Below, one piece after another: positions 48,450 to 60,400 of a DNA stretch of 64,000 nt (position 1 is its first letter; every line of letters begins with the position of its first letter). The notes beneath the pieces were generated by a model that worked only from the letters and a program-made list of their open reading frames with translations, was not told the origin of the DNA and ran no database searches. A program made the position numbers and the translations under genes. The stretch is taken from positions 806,001 to 870,000 of the forward strand of contig JBAJFE010000025.1 in the NCBI GenBank assembly GCA_037903355.1. The letters are read 5' to 3'. This stretch comes from Trichuris trichiura. Its lineage: Eukaryota > Nematoda > Enoplea > Trichinellida > Trichuridae.

Positions 48450-51400
48450 CTGCCCAAAGAAAAAAACAAAATTAATTCAAGCCAAAAACGAGCGCCGGAC
48501 TTAAAGGTAAACACAAAGCTTGCATATGGAAATATGCGCGCTTACCCATGAAGCCAGACTCGAGCCGAACTCGACTTGGGCTTCCTACCCGGAAGCTGCC
48601 CAAGTCGTATTCCATTTTGTAATGCTTTCTGATTTCCAAAGTGGTCACGTAGCGAAACTGACGATCCAACACTAAACGGACAATATTCTTTGTCCTTTCC
48701 ACGTCGACGTGATAACTTTGATTTCGCGCCAAGGTCAGTCGAGGCCATCGGGTCTTGACAGTCACATCCGGAGCAAAGCTAAGCAAATAGTTCAAAACGC
48801 TGTCCTCGAGCATCAAGTGCATTGAATGGTTCTTTTCCATTCGACTAGCCGAGAATAGCGTCCCCTTCGCGGTTTCCGGGTAAAATAGTACGTTCACCTT
48901 CGAGTAGTAGCCGGGCAGCGAGCCAACGGACAATAAGTAACGTATGAACGAGGAGGGACCAAAAGTCACCCATTTGCTTTGAACGTTGCACTCGTCTCCG
49001 CGCCATCCCGGTTCGCAGACGCACTTGAAGCCATGAAAGTCGGCAATGCATTCGCCGTGCGCACATTTCGACAAACTACCCTCAACTGAGTTACTGTCGC
49101 ATTTATGGTCCACTTGACGACATCCAAGTTCGCTATTTTGCACTTTTAAAGGATTGCTAAAGTCGACGATCATTCCATTGATGAACAAATTTCTTACGCA
49201 TCCATTCAAGCCCGTGGTGGTGTTCAAATCGCGGCGGTACGAATAACCGCCGGCAGCTTGCGCAATGCCGCCTATTTGAAGCGGAAACTTAGTATTCAAC
49301 TGGTCGTTGTCCAAAGAAGCCGCTTTTGCTACTTCGCATCTGTTCAAATCGCTTGACGAATCGTCCATTGGTACGTAATTTTCCCCGACGCATTTGTCCA
49401 CAATAACGGTCAGCACTCGACCATCGACGAACAGTTCTATCGTATGCCAATGACCATCGTTGATTATCCAACTTTTGCTGGACGACGATATGGAAACTGG
49501 CTGACCACCGAAATGAGCGTTGACGATAAGTCGTCCGCGCTTTAAAGCAACGTATAGAAAGTCGGGTACGAACATTTCGCGGACGGTCGGCCGAAGATCA
49601 ACAATTGGCCCATTGTACAGAATAACGCCATCGTTTGATTGCGTAAGTACCTCTAAGGAGACGTTCCATCGTTGGCAAGATTTGATTGGTTCAAACCAAG
49701 CCCATCCGGAACCGTCGAAACTTCGAACGTGACCGGCGCATCGTTCGCCCGTATGCTGACCGCGGCATTCACAAAAGAAAGTCGATCCCGTGCTATGGCA
49801 TATGCCATTGTTGAAGCATGAATTGTCCGCGCAGCTGGCCGACAAAGGTACAACTGGACATTCGCACTTGTAGCTCAGCGAGGCGTTCAAACCCGCAACC
49901 ACCGATCTATTTCCGTTGACCACAATTAGCGAGTCGCCTACGTTGACAAAGCTGCTGCATGCGTGGCTACAAGTCTCAAGGGCGCATGGATCCAAGTTGA
50001 CATCGACTATAAGGATCTCCTGCTTTTTCTGACCCAAATCGGACATTGCCGATTCCAGTTCATAGCGATTCAATTCCAACAAACCGTGCAGCAACGCGGG
50101 CGACTTGTATCCCGACCCGTGGACCGCAAAGTACAAGTCCAACTTTGGGGGGTGACCACCCGCATCAATTATGGAATATACTTGCACGAACGCTTCCGGT
50201 ATGGAAAGTGCGTCCGCTAGGGTACGCCGAAACTTGTCCAAAGAGCTTACGCCATCAACTGGGCGTACAAAGTCTTCGGCAGTGACTCCTTAATTAAAAA
50301 GCAACACTGACCAGTGCAGGCTACTACTACGTCATGGTCATTCTTACCTTGAATTCTTAGCGACGCAGTATTGTCAAGAGCTTCTTGGTTTATCTCTTCG
50401 ACAATAATTTTAACGCGCCCTTTGGCATCCTCATTTCTAACTGTATCATGGACATCCGCCTAATTAATGAAAAAGTGGCTGTCCATATAAGGGCAGAAAT
50501 GACAACGCGTGCAAATGTACGTACCTGAATTTCGTACTCGCCAGGCGGTGTATTGCTAATCATATGAATTTTGCCGTGCGTGCCGACGCGGAAATTGTCC
50601 GAATGACCGCGTAATGAGAACCTCTTATCCTTAGCGTCCCAGTCGTCCAAGTCCTGAACGTACACGCGACCAATTTCCACGTTTTTATTGAGCTCTGAAA
50701 AATAAAATACCGCCATGGACAACTTGGAAAGAAGGGGTGAGATGGACGCCTACTTTGCGGCCTGTAAACTTGAATCACCGCCTCTCCGTCGGTCATTGGA
50801 TTATCGTTTTTATCTCCAACGACAACTTCCAAAAAGCGTATAGCATGCATTGGTGGAGTGCCATTGTCGCGGACATAGATGGGAACGTACAAAATTTTTC
50901 CCTGCCCATCCTCGCGATCGAATTTGACCGTTGCCTTCACTTCGAGGCCGCCATGGCCGAAGTCGAGTTCTTAAAGCAAGGTAGAGCAATTGAAGCGGCG
51001 GACAAAAGAAAGGAGAGATCGTCAAACCTTGTATAAACCTCATATGGAACATATCTTTATAGGTTGAATTGGATGCTTGTTCCATGTAGAATGGTGGACC
51101 ATTTTCGGGCAAGTCTCGGTCGATGGCCGTAACGGTAGCCAACAACCGCGCCGGAGGTTCATTTTCCATAACAATCACCGGTTTGTTGTACTTAAGTTCA
51201 GGCGCATTGTCGTTTACGTCGATCAAATTGACGACCAATGTTTGATCGCCAACGTTCATTGCTAAGCAAACAAAAAATTATGCAAAGGCGCCCATCGGCG
51301 ACAGACGGGATAGATAGGACTTATGCAAATTCGAGCTTTTGAACAAACGCTTAACGGTCTGTCCGTAACAGGTCCTTTGAAAATAAAAATAACAAACATA

Positions 51401-54400
51401 CAAAGGACGTACGTACGAAAGCCTATAGAGCGTTTTGCCGCGTTGTACAAATTGAATAAACAAGACGAACGCGACTTGAACAAGCATACTGGAAAATCAA
51501 TTTTCCGTTAGTCCCTCAATTCAAAGCTTTTTGTAAAATGACAAATAAAATTGAATTTGGAACTTTGCTCTGCACGCAAGCTTTAGTTGCATGTTCTTCC
51601 TACTTCTCCTTTTTCGGAGAAAGCTTATTTTTTTTCATAACATTAACCACCCTGTAGTAAGCATTAGCCAACGGTTGCAATTTTCCAATTAGTGTTGGGT
51701 CGCTCAGGCTGTTGTATGGTTTTAAATTTTTAACTTCGACTAAAGAGTAAACTACGACAACATACGACAATGGTAATCGAACTTGTTTTGCTAAGCTGAA
51801 AGCTGGAAGCGCCCTACAGAAGGGCTTTCGCGAAACTACTGCATAAATATGAGCAGTTTGCAAGCGAAGAGAACGTAGGCACATTGATACGAAGCTCGAA
51901 GCTTTAAAACGAAGACTGCAGTTGCAAGAAAAGATTGATATCGCGTTTGGCAGTTTCCACGGAAACAAGTTTGGGTGTAGAAGTCAGTCGGTGCCACTTT
52001 TCACATTATGCAAACAAATTTCGCATTGAAAGAAGAACCTGGCGGCATTACGTCATCACGAAAAACTGTCCAATGGGATCACGCAAAGGTTCATACAATT
52101 CTCCTTTTTCCAAACGCTTCCTAGGCAACGGCAAAAACACTTGCTTTGTTGATCGAGCAGCCAACGTTTGCCGGCTGGTTACTTTGGGCACGGGTGTTCG
52201 CGGGTGAGAAGTACCAACGGCCAAAAAAATACCTTTCTTCTCAGCGTTGGAATTTTTTTCGCGCCATTTCAACAACCGTTGCATTGGGTTCGCCGTGGAC
52301 GGCGGAACGAAAAGCCTCGCCTGGCGCGCATGGGCGACAATCAATAGGAAAATTGCAAATCACATTTCAATCACCGTGCGAAACCGTCGTCAAATGCTCT
52401 CGTCGCCGATAAGACGTGTCAGCGCGCGAAAAGCTATCGGTTCCGTTTTGCTCAGTCGCCAACTATTTAAATTTCGCTTTAGAAAGAGCGAACGCAAATG
52501 AAACAGAGCGGGTGGAAAAGCTGCCAAGAATTTCACGAATCATTCAGTGTCAACAAGCGCCGGCTACCATTCATTCCATCGGCAAGGTGTGGCTTAGGGG
52601 CTCAGGCTTAAGAACATTGCGCACCCAACTTTCCGCGACATCGCGAAAATTCAAAACCAACTGACTTGCATGCATTATTCCAAGCCGACAGAAAAGGTTT
52701 GTTCATTTAAACGAATCCTTAGAGTTCTTGAATAAACTAAAGGAAGAGTTGAACCTTGTCATGTGGAAGAGCAATGTTGAAACAACGAGATTTCGTGAAG
52801 AAAAAAACTAAGGTCATTCTAGGACGGAACTTCGGAAAGTAGAACGGAAGAAAAAAATTAAACGGCTGTTTAATCAAAGCAAAAAAGCTGTACAATAAAC
52901 TTTTCAACGAACGATGCATGCCAGATGTCCTTGAGACGATGGCTCGCAAATGGATAGTTGGTTTTGTTGGCTATTTTGCGAATGGAGGAATTGTTTAAAA
53001 ATCGAACCAAAGTCAAACGTGGCAGACGAGATTTAAGACCATCATAATTTAGCGCAAAAAGTTGAGTACCCTTTAAGAATACACGGTTACAAGCATTGAG
53101 GGACAGCTCGTCAGGAGGGAAATGGGCCCGGAAATGCCGTCGCTTCCGGTTGTTTTCTCAAAAAGCGCCGCTAGCACATTTGAACAAAGACTCTTTTCAA
53201 AAAAAAAAAACCTCCGCCAACGCACTTGGAAAGATTTTAAGTCATCGTGGGCAAAAATACCGCATTTCTCAAACTTTCAAATTGGCCATTGTCTCCCCGT
53301 TGCAAACCCACTTGCGCGGAAGTGCTCTATTTACTCAACGCAACGGTTAGCTGCGAGCTCGAACAAGGGCATACACTGCGTGGGCGCTCATTCGTGGCAA
53401 CCATATGGACCCAGCCGGCGGCTATTTAGGTTGCGCCAGCTGGAATATGCCAATCGGCTTATTTTTCCTTTCCACCTTAATCTCATTGACATTCGCTTCA
53501 GGCTAAAGGTGGCTGAGCTATTGCGAGGTCGACCGAGGGTGAGAGATAAAAAAAATACGAACATTTGAATTACTGTAATCTATGCAAATTTTTTTTAGAC
53601 GCGCTTAAGCGACCAAAGATAGGAACAGCGTCAATGCCTATCGCGTATAGGATCGCCTCTGCGCACGCAAAGGTTGTTGTTAGTCAGGTAATGAATTTTC
53701 ATGATATTCAAATGCTGACACCACGAAGGCGACGGAAACAACGAGGCAATTCCGCCCAATTCCGCGCCATAAAGTCCCCTATCTTTGCCGAAGCGAAGCG
53801 ATGAATAAAAAGCGAAAATAGGCGGAGCTTACCAGAGTCGACCACCTCAATGCGTAGTCTGTATTGGGGAATGTCTTCGCGGTCCAACGGTCGGGCGACC
53901 TTCAAATTGCCATCCTTGTTGCCAATAGTGAACTGACGCTTTTGGTCGCTTTCGTGCTGTATGCGAAAGCTGCAATATTGTCACTCGTATAGGAAAGGCG
54001 GTCGAGCGAGGAGGGCAGTGAAGCCTTAAGGGACAACGGAACAACGGAAGTATAAGGTTAGTAGAAAAAAAAGATAAGCATAAGGGAAACAAAGGAAACA
54101 AAGCCAACAACCGGTCGAACATGGCCGTTGGCAAAGCCTGTCCACCCTTAAGCGACCTTTGAAGGGAAAAAATAATTCAGGTTGAGGTCAACTGCAGCGC
54201 AGTAGCGCTTCTCTAAAAACTCTCCATCTGTAGCGCGCGCTGACAGACAGAGAGAGAGAGAAACGATCCCTTGACGGGATTGATGCTGACCCATTTTTGT
54301 GGTCTATCAAACAAAAAAGGTACTAAGGAGAGACATACGTGTAATTGGTGCCTTCCAGATCACCGGGATCTTTGATGTAAGTCTCGAAGCTCGCAACGGT

Positions 54401-57400
54401 TGTGCCCACCGCAACGTCCTCCGAAATATTCTTTAAAGGAATGACGCTGGGCCGATTTTGAAACAATCGCCGTGATAATTTCGGCAAAATCCTTATATGG
54501 TCGTCGTCAATGGACGACGCAGCAACGGTCGTTATTGTCATCATCATTGCAAGCATTACAATAACGTAACGAAGGAGGAGGGAACGGGAGGAGAAAGGAA
54601 AATGAGGAGGGCGTCTAAGGAAGAAGGGACGATGGTTCAATGACCACCACATACTCGAACTGGTCGTCTCCGGCGTCCTTGTCACGCACCCTGAACCAAA
54701 CGACCAATCGCCCAACTGGTGCATCTTCTCGAATGCTGACCATATGCGGTGGGTCGACAAATTCCGGCGCATTATCGTTTTCGTCCAACAGTCGCAAGTA
54801 GACGTCGGCTTTACTAGTGAATCGACCATCGCTGACTCGTACGGTTAAATTGAAACCGTTCCTTTGCAATGGGTCTTCGTAATCGAGTCGCTGCAAGGTG
54901 CCTTCGTTTATGGCAGTAAGAAAAAAGCGGAAACAATAGTGACTGAATGTGGAATGGGAAAAGTGGGATTTTAAAAAAATGGGGTCGCTCGGGCTGATAT
55001 AAAGCTTGCAATGATCGCTACTGCTGCTGGCTGCTGCTGCTGCTAATAGACGATGGCCATCCAGTTCATCCGGAGGCAATGGTAGCTCGAAGAGAGCCTC
55101 AAAGAATTGGAGAAAGAAAAAGCGGCCGCTGACTTCAAACCTATTAACCAACCAGAATGAACGTCAAGAAACTGCAGGCTACTTGTAAAATGGTGACGCT
55201 GCTGCTTTTGAACGGCAACAGGTTTTCTACGCGCGCGCGCGCGCACACGCACGATACTGACTTATGAATCGTGTCACCAAAGGACGAAGGTAGGACGACG
55301 ACGATGGCGGCGGCGGCAGCGGCGAAGGTGACTACGTGTAAGCGATGACTACGACGGTGACTAAGCTGCTCCTAGCAAATGGGCCGTTGAAAAATGACTC
55401 AGCTCTTTCTCTCCCCCATAGGTGCACATTGAAGAGACGTCACTGTTTGCTCTACTCGTACTGCTGATAACGTCGCGCAGCGAGAACGATGACCACTCAG
55501 TGATGATGGGTCATCGAGGCCAAAATAAGCCTGGCAGCTCAGCGCTAAGCTAACGTGTAAAGTCGTAGCGCTGACCAGTCGCGCTGCGTCCATCTCCATT
55601 CGACCTGCCGTCGCCGCCAATGGTCTAAGCATACATCCAACCGCTAAAGGTCAACTTTAGTTCGCCGTTGGACAAGCGCGCGCACCTTTCTTGAGGCAAA
55701 ACGTAAATTAAATGTTTCTACTTTGATCAAAGCTTATCGATTCTCCGATAGCGCCTATCGATCCGCAAAACCGGCTGTCACTGAGCAGTCAATCCGTTCG
55801 CGTATGCATATTAGGCAAGCTCGTACATTAGAGCTGACAGACAGAATCCAAAATGACCATAGGCTGCCTCACAATGTGAACCGGAACTTGGTTTAAGGGC
55901 ATGTCGGGTTGCGATGCCGTATTTGCCAACCCTTCTCGCGCTGCCCAACGAAAGAGAGAGAGATATTTGCTTTTTCTTGAAACCATGCAGCGTCACTCCA
56001 CCTCTTATTTGTTCTATCGTCCAGTTGTAACGGACTGATACGCGCGGTGGTCAGTCACGCAATAGTTGTTGTCGAATTCTTGATGTGCCCATTTGAAGCC
56101 CCGTCTTGGAAGCGGAACAACGCATATAGGCGCCAAAATGGATTTCTCGGAATTCCCTCTCCGTTTTCCTTGCGAACCCCCTGTTAGCCTTCGCCGGCTG
56201 GAATCCATCAAGGCATGTTGGGCAGCGCTCGCGTGGACAACGCTTTGTGTGCCCAGTGGAGGCCAAGTGCCGACGAAATACGGTCATGCAAGCAAAGGCT
56301 TTTAATGCTAGCAGCATTTTTAAGCAGCGCGCGACAGAGAGAGAGAGAGAGAATGAGCGAACTGGTCAAGTTGCCAATCCGCTTAGCGAGGCGGAAAGTC
56401 GCAAATACTGTTGTCAACATAGCGGACGAGTTTCGAAATGTTCCCGCCTAACTGTTTGTCCAACACTGGACGCAACGGTCGATCGACCAGTGCCCCTTCT
56501 CCTAGCTGCTGCTGGTACTAGTGGTACACCCATGTAGGTACGTATGTACATTGAGTAGTAGCACAGGTTGGGAAAATATGCGGCTGTTTCATAATAGACC
56601 CATTTGAGTGAATAGAAACGATGGACAATAGCCGGCCGCGTGAGGTCGCGCTGACCATTGGCCTTCTTTGGGTGACCAATTGGTAAAAGAGATCGCGTCA
56701 ACTGCTACAGAGCTTAGTAATAAGAGCGGTTTGACTGGCGAAATGAGGTTGCTGTCAGTTTCGCCTTTCGCAGAACTCTATGAATCGACAAGGACGCAAT
56801 GCCACAGCTAATAAGGTCGCTCTCGAAACAAGGAAGAAAGAATATCAGCGGGCAAAAGTGCCTTCCATTAAATTGTCGCCAGCTGAGGGTGCCATTCAAT
56901 GGAAGCGGTTTACACAACGGCAATTTTGAACCTACGCGCCGTGCAGGCATATCACCGCGCCTGCTGAGCGGAAAAATTGCAATAACAAATCCCCCCAGGC
57001 ATAATTGAAGCCTCAATTGTGCGGTCGAAAATGAGCTCGTCATCTTATTTTGCTTGGAGATGAGCACCGAGCGACAATTTTGAAACGAGGACGATGGCCA
57101 ACCATATGTCAAGCCAATTACGGGATGGCCAATGTCAGATCAATTGTTCACGGAAGCGATGATACGCGCGTTCACCTTTCCGTCGTCACTGTACGAAGCA
57201 GAATCGCTCTCCGGGGACCCGAAAGACCGTTAAGGTAAAATAAGCCAACGGTGAACAACGCCCTTTCGCTTCCGCGAACGCAGCTGCCGTCAACGACCTT
57301 TTGCCCATTGTCAACCGTTACAACAAAGCAGACGAACAAGAATTGACCTAACGTTCGATCAGTTGTCGTCAAAACCGGATATATACGTTTGAACTAAGCC

Positions 57401-60400
57401 TAAAATGGCTTTAACAAGGTGACGCTCAAATAAAGCCGCTAGCAAGCTGCAGCCTTAATGACGAAGTGCAAACATGATTGCCAATTCTTTCAACTCATTA
57501 CTTCGTCAAAGTTTCCCTTAAGTAGTCGTCCATGACGACGATTATTGCGACCAAGTCCAAATAAGGTTTGGGCATTGGCGCCAAGTCCATTGACCTCAGG
57601 TGTTTCATCGTTCGGCTTGGCGTTGCGCTTAGGAGGCAACGCGTTTGAAAAGCCAAAAAGTGAGGTCGATAACACAACATTCACTGTCAACAGCGGTGGT
57701 TAAAATTGATTTTTTAAAAAATCATTCAGTCCCTCTCGAAATCAGGAAGGCCATTTCGCGCTGGTAACTGGGCAAGCTTGACAAGAACATAAGAGTTGGG
57801 CTAAGCGGTGAATACCAGCCAAGCTTTAGTTCTTCCGAAGCAAATTTTAAAAAAGCAATGTCGTCTACGCCGTTGACGAACTACGCTTCGTGGAAATGTG
57901 GGCAAAAAAGAGGGCCAAAGTACTGGAAACCGTCTACTCAATCGAACTACGGTTCGCTGGATGAAACAGTTGCTAAACTTTAAATAAACCGACAGGCAGG
58001 TCTCCTGTGTCGTTACGAAGCGGAAAGAACCGGATTGACAAGCTGCGCGGTCGTCGCCGTCGTCATACTAACGTAGCGGAACGAATACTTGAAAGTTGCT
58101 AACGAAGTTGCAACTCTACACGGCATGGATGCTGTACGTTGATCAACAACGATCGTGACGAAGCAGCAACACCCACAGCTGAAAGAGATGACAATACGGC
58201 GAGACATTGAATAAAGCATAAGCGTCTCAAGTAGAGCGGACGTTATAGATATTGAACACCACCTTGAAGAAAAGAGTATTGAAAAATTGCTCATCGAAGC
58301 TGAAAGAATGTACACCTGTTCATCAATATGCGACCGCTTTTTACACGCGTCACCATTTTACCCTGCATCTTGACAGTATACAATCCTATAACAGAGAGCT
58401 GACGCAATTCCTAACTCACTGCCTGAGCTGAATTTAATGTATTTTAGAGAAAACAGCCTATGCATGGAAAAGCTTATCGCCTCAGTTGCAAGCTTGCGCC
58501 ATAGCAGCCCGTCGACATGGGGACGAATATAAGGTGCGTACCTGTTTAACTCTCAGTATGCCAACAGTCGATCCAGAGCTGTCTCCGTCGCTAGATATGT
58601 AAAAATAAGTGGGTCCCAATTGGTCCCCATTCTCCAAGCTATATTGGAGCACATTATCAACCGCTTCGTCGTCCAAATCCATGGCTGATACGGACAAGAC
58701 CGGCGAATTGATCGGGGCAGTTTCCTTGACAGTGCCTTCGTAGGAAGACGGCACAAAATATGGTGCATTGTCGTTGACGTCCACTACCTTGATGATGGCA
58801 ACGCCAGTACCTAAAAAGGGAATCTAAACAGTCAAAGATAAGATCTTTTTTAAAAAGGAAGATTGCCTGATAGAGGATGGCTGCCTTGGTCGGTTGCTTT
58901 GACTTCGATTTCAAATTCTTTTTGGGCGCTGTTTTCCCTGTCCAGTTCCATCTATTTAAAGAAAAAATGCTTTAGTCAGAAAGAGACCAAGAAATAGCTT
59001 CACTGCATCATAGAATGGCCAAGGAATTTCCAAGGAAGCTCATGTAAGTAACGGAATAATAAAAAATCGAACAGTTCAGTGTCCCTAAGCCTACATTAGC
59101 ATTTAGCATTGTTAAATTAAAGTATTCACTCTGCTTTCCGGAAAACAATTGCAACGTTGAGTCTGATAACAATTACAATAGAAGTGAGTGGTTGAATTTT
59201 GATTGGCAAAACACCTCATTTTCAGATTTTCGATCGCGCGTTGGAAGCAAGAAAAAGAGACGAAAAGCGACATTTTACGTTAGCATCAATCGGTGCAACT
59301 TTTTTGGGCCCTCTGGATTAGCATTGCGTGGGCGGTGGAATGCACAGGCGCGCAATGCGAATTGGAACGACCGTCGATCGCTAATAATGAACTGACACTA
59401 CGAAAAAACGACATTGTTAAATTCGCAGTTGATTAGTAAGTATGCTAAGTTCCTTTCATTTAATACCTTTAATTGAACTGGCTCGTCCCTATTTGGCTAT
59501 AAATTAAGCCCGACCTAAAGGAATACTCGAAAAGCAGAGCTTAACTAAACGATCGTGAAGGGAGGCTTTACGATGACTAAAATCATTCACGGATACTCGC
59601 CCGGAAGCGCAAAAACATTATCCTAACAGGCAGTGTCAAAAAAATTTGAATGTCAATATGCAAATAAGCAGCAAGCGTCTTACCATGGCGAACAGTTTGC
59701 CGGTTTGCGAGTCGATTCGAAATACCGGCCTGCCGTTGAGATATTTGTTTCTCAGTATGCTGTAAGTCAACTTGGCGTTCAACGTCTTTGGATCGTCGTT
59801 GTCCGTCGCGCTCAGGGTCATCACGTATATGCCATTTTCGTCTTCAAAACCGATCGTTTTTGTAGAGATAAAAACAAAAATTTTCATTTCGTCACCCCAA
59901 CCTTTGGGCACTAAATTCTCCGTTACGTAGCCAATGAATGGGCTGCCTTTGAAAAAGGGCGCGTTATCGTTAATGTCCGTTAATAGTACTTGGACGTCCG
60001 CATAGCCTATTAGACCTTTGCCGCCGTCGTCAATAGCCTAAAAGCGCGTTTTTTCAAGTTTTGCACTCAAAACGCGGAGATAACACGAGAAAAGGACGTT
60101 ATCATACTTGGACAACAAAGTTCCAAACTTCCGCTCCGTTAGGAGGATCGCGATCCAAAGGTTTGGCCACGAAAAGATCGCCCGTGATTTCATTTATAGT
60201 AAACTCTTCATTGGCGCCCTGACCTGCCAACTTGTACACTATTCGTTTACTGGCAATGTCATCATCTTTATCATAAGCTGTTACCTTAAAAATAGGCTCT
60301 TAGAAAAAGCTATGCAAAGAAAGAAAAACAAGCTATGAACTCACGTGGAGAAGCTTTTTTGGTACATTCGTATCCTCCTCTTGGATGACCGCCTTGTACA

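Larger units (their letters stand above)
54557..58541 (-). promoter_or_regulatory. long cadherin intron region, candidate internal promoter with GA/CT tracts
   Basis: This holds the intron 58541-54891, exon 54890-54651 and the flank of the alternative start exon. It is less A/T-rich than most of the window and carries (GA)n tracts at 54242-54262 (just downstream of the start exon), 55951-55964 and 56334-56353. It also has a (CG)n/(AC)n tract at 55230-55252 and a CTG-rich run near 55019-55045. On the transcribed strand the GA tracts read as CT repeats. If the short isoform exists, its promoter should be here. No TATA-like or initiator element can be assigned. Confidence 0.4.

Noticed and set aside
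52048..53568. Several ORFs of 80-150 codons on both strands in a cadherin intron
   Set aside because: Higher GC lengthens chance ORFs; none has a family motif or splice partners.
54615..55151. N-terminal part of the 178-codon ORF upstream of 54890
   Set aside because: Only 54890-54651 matches a cadherin repeat; the TTGCAG before 54890 is the acceptor and joins exon 58542 in frame.
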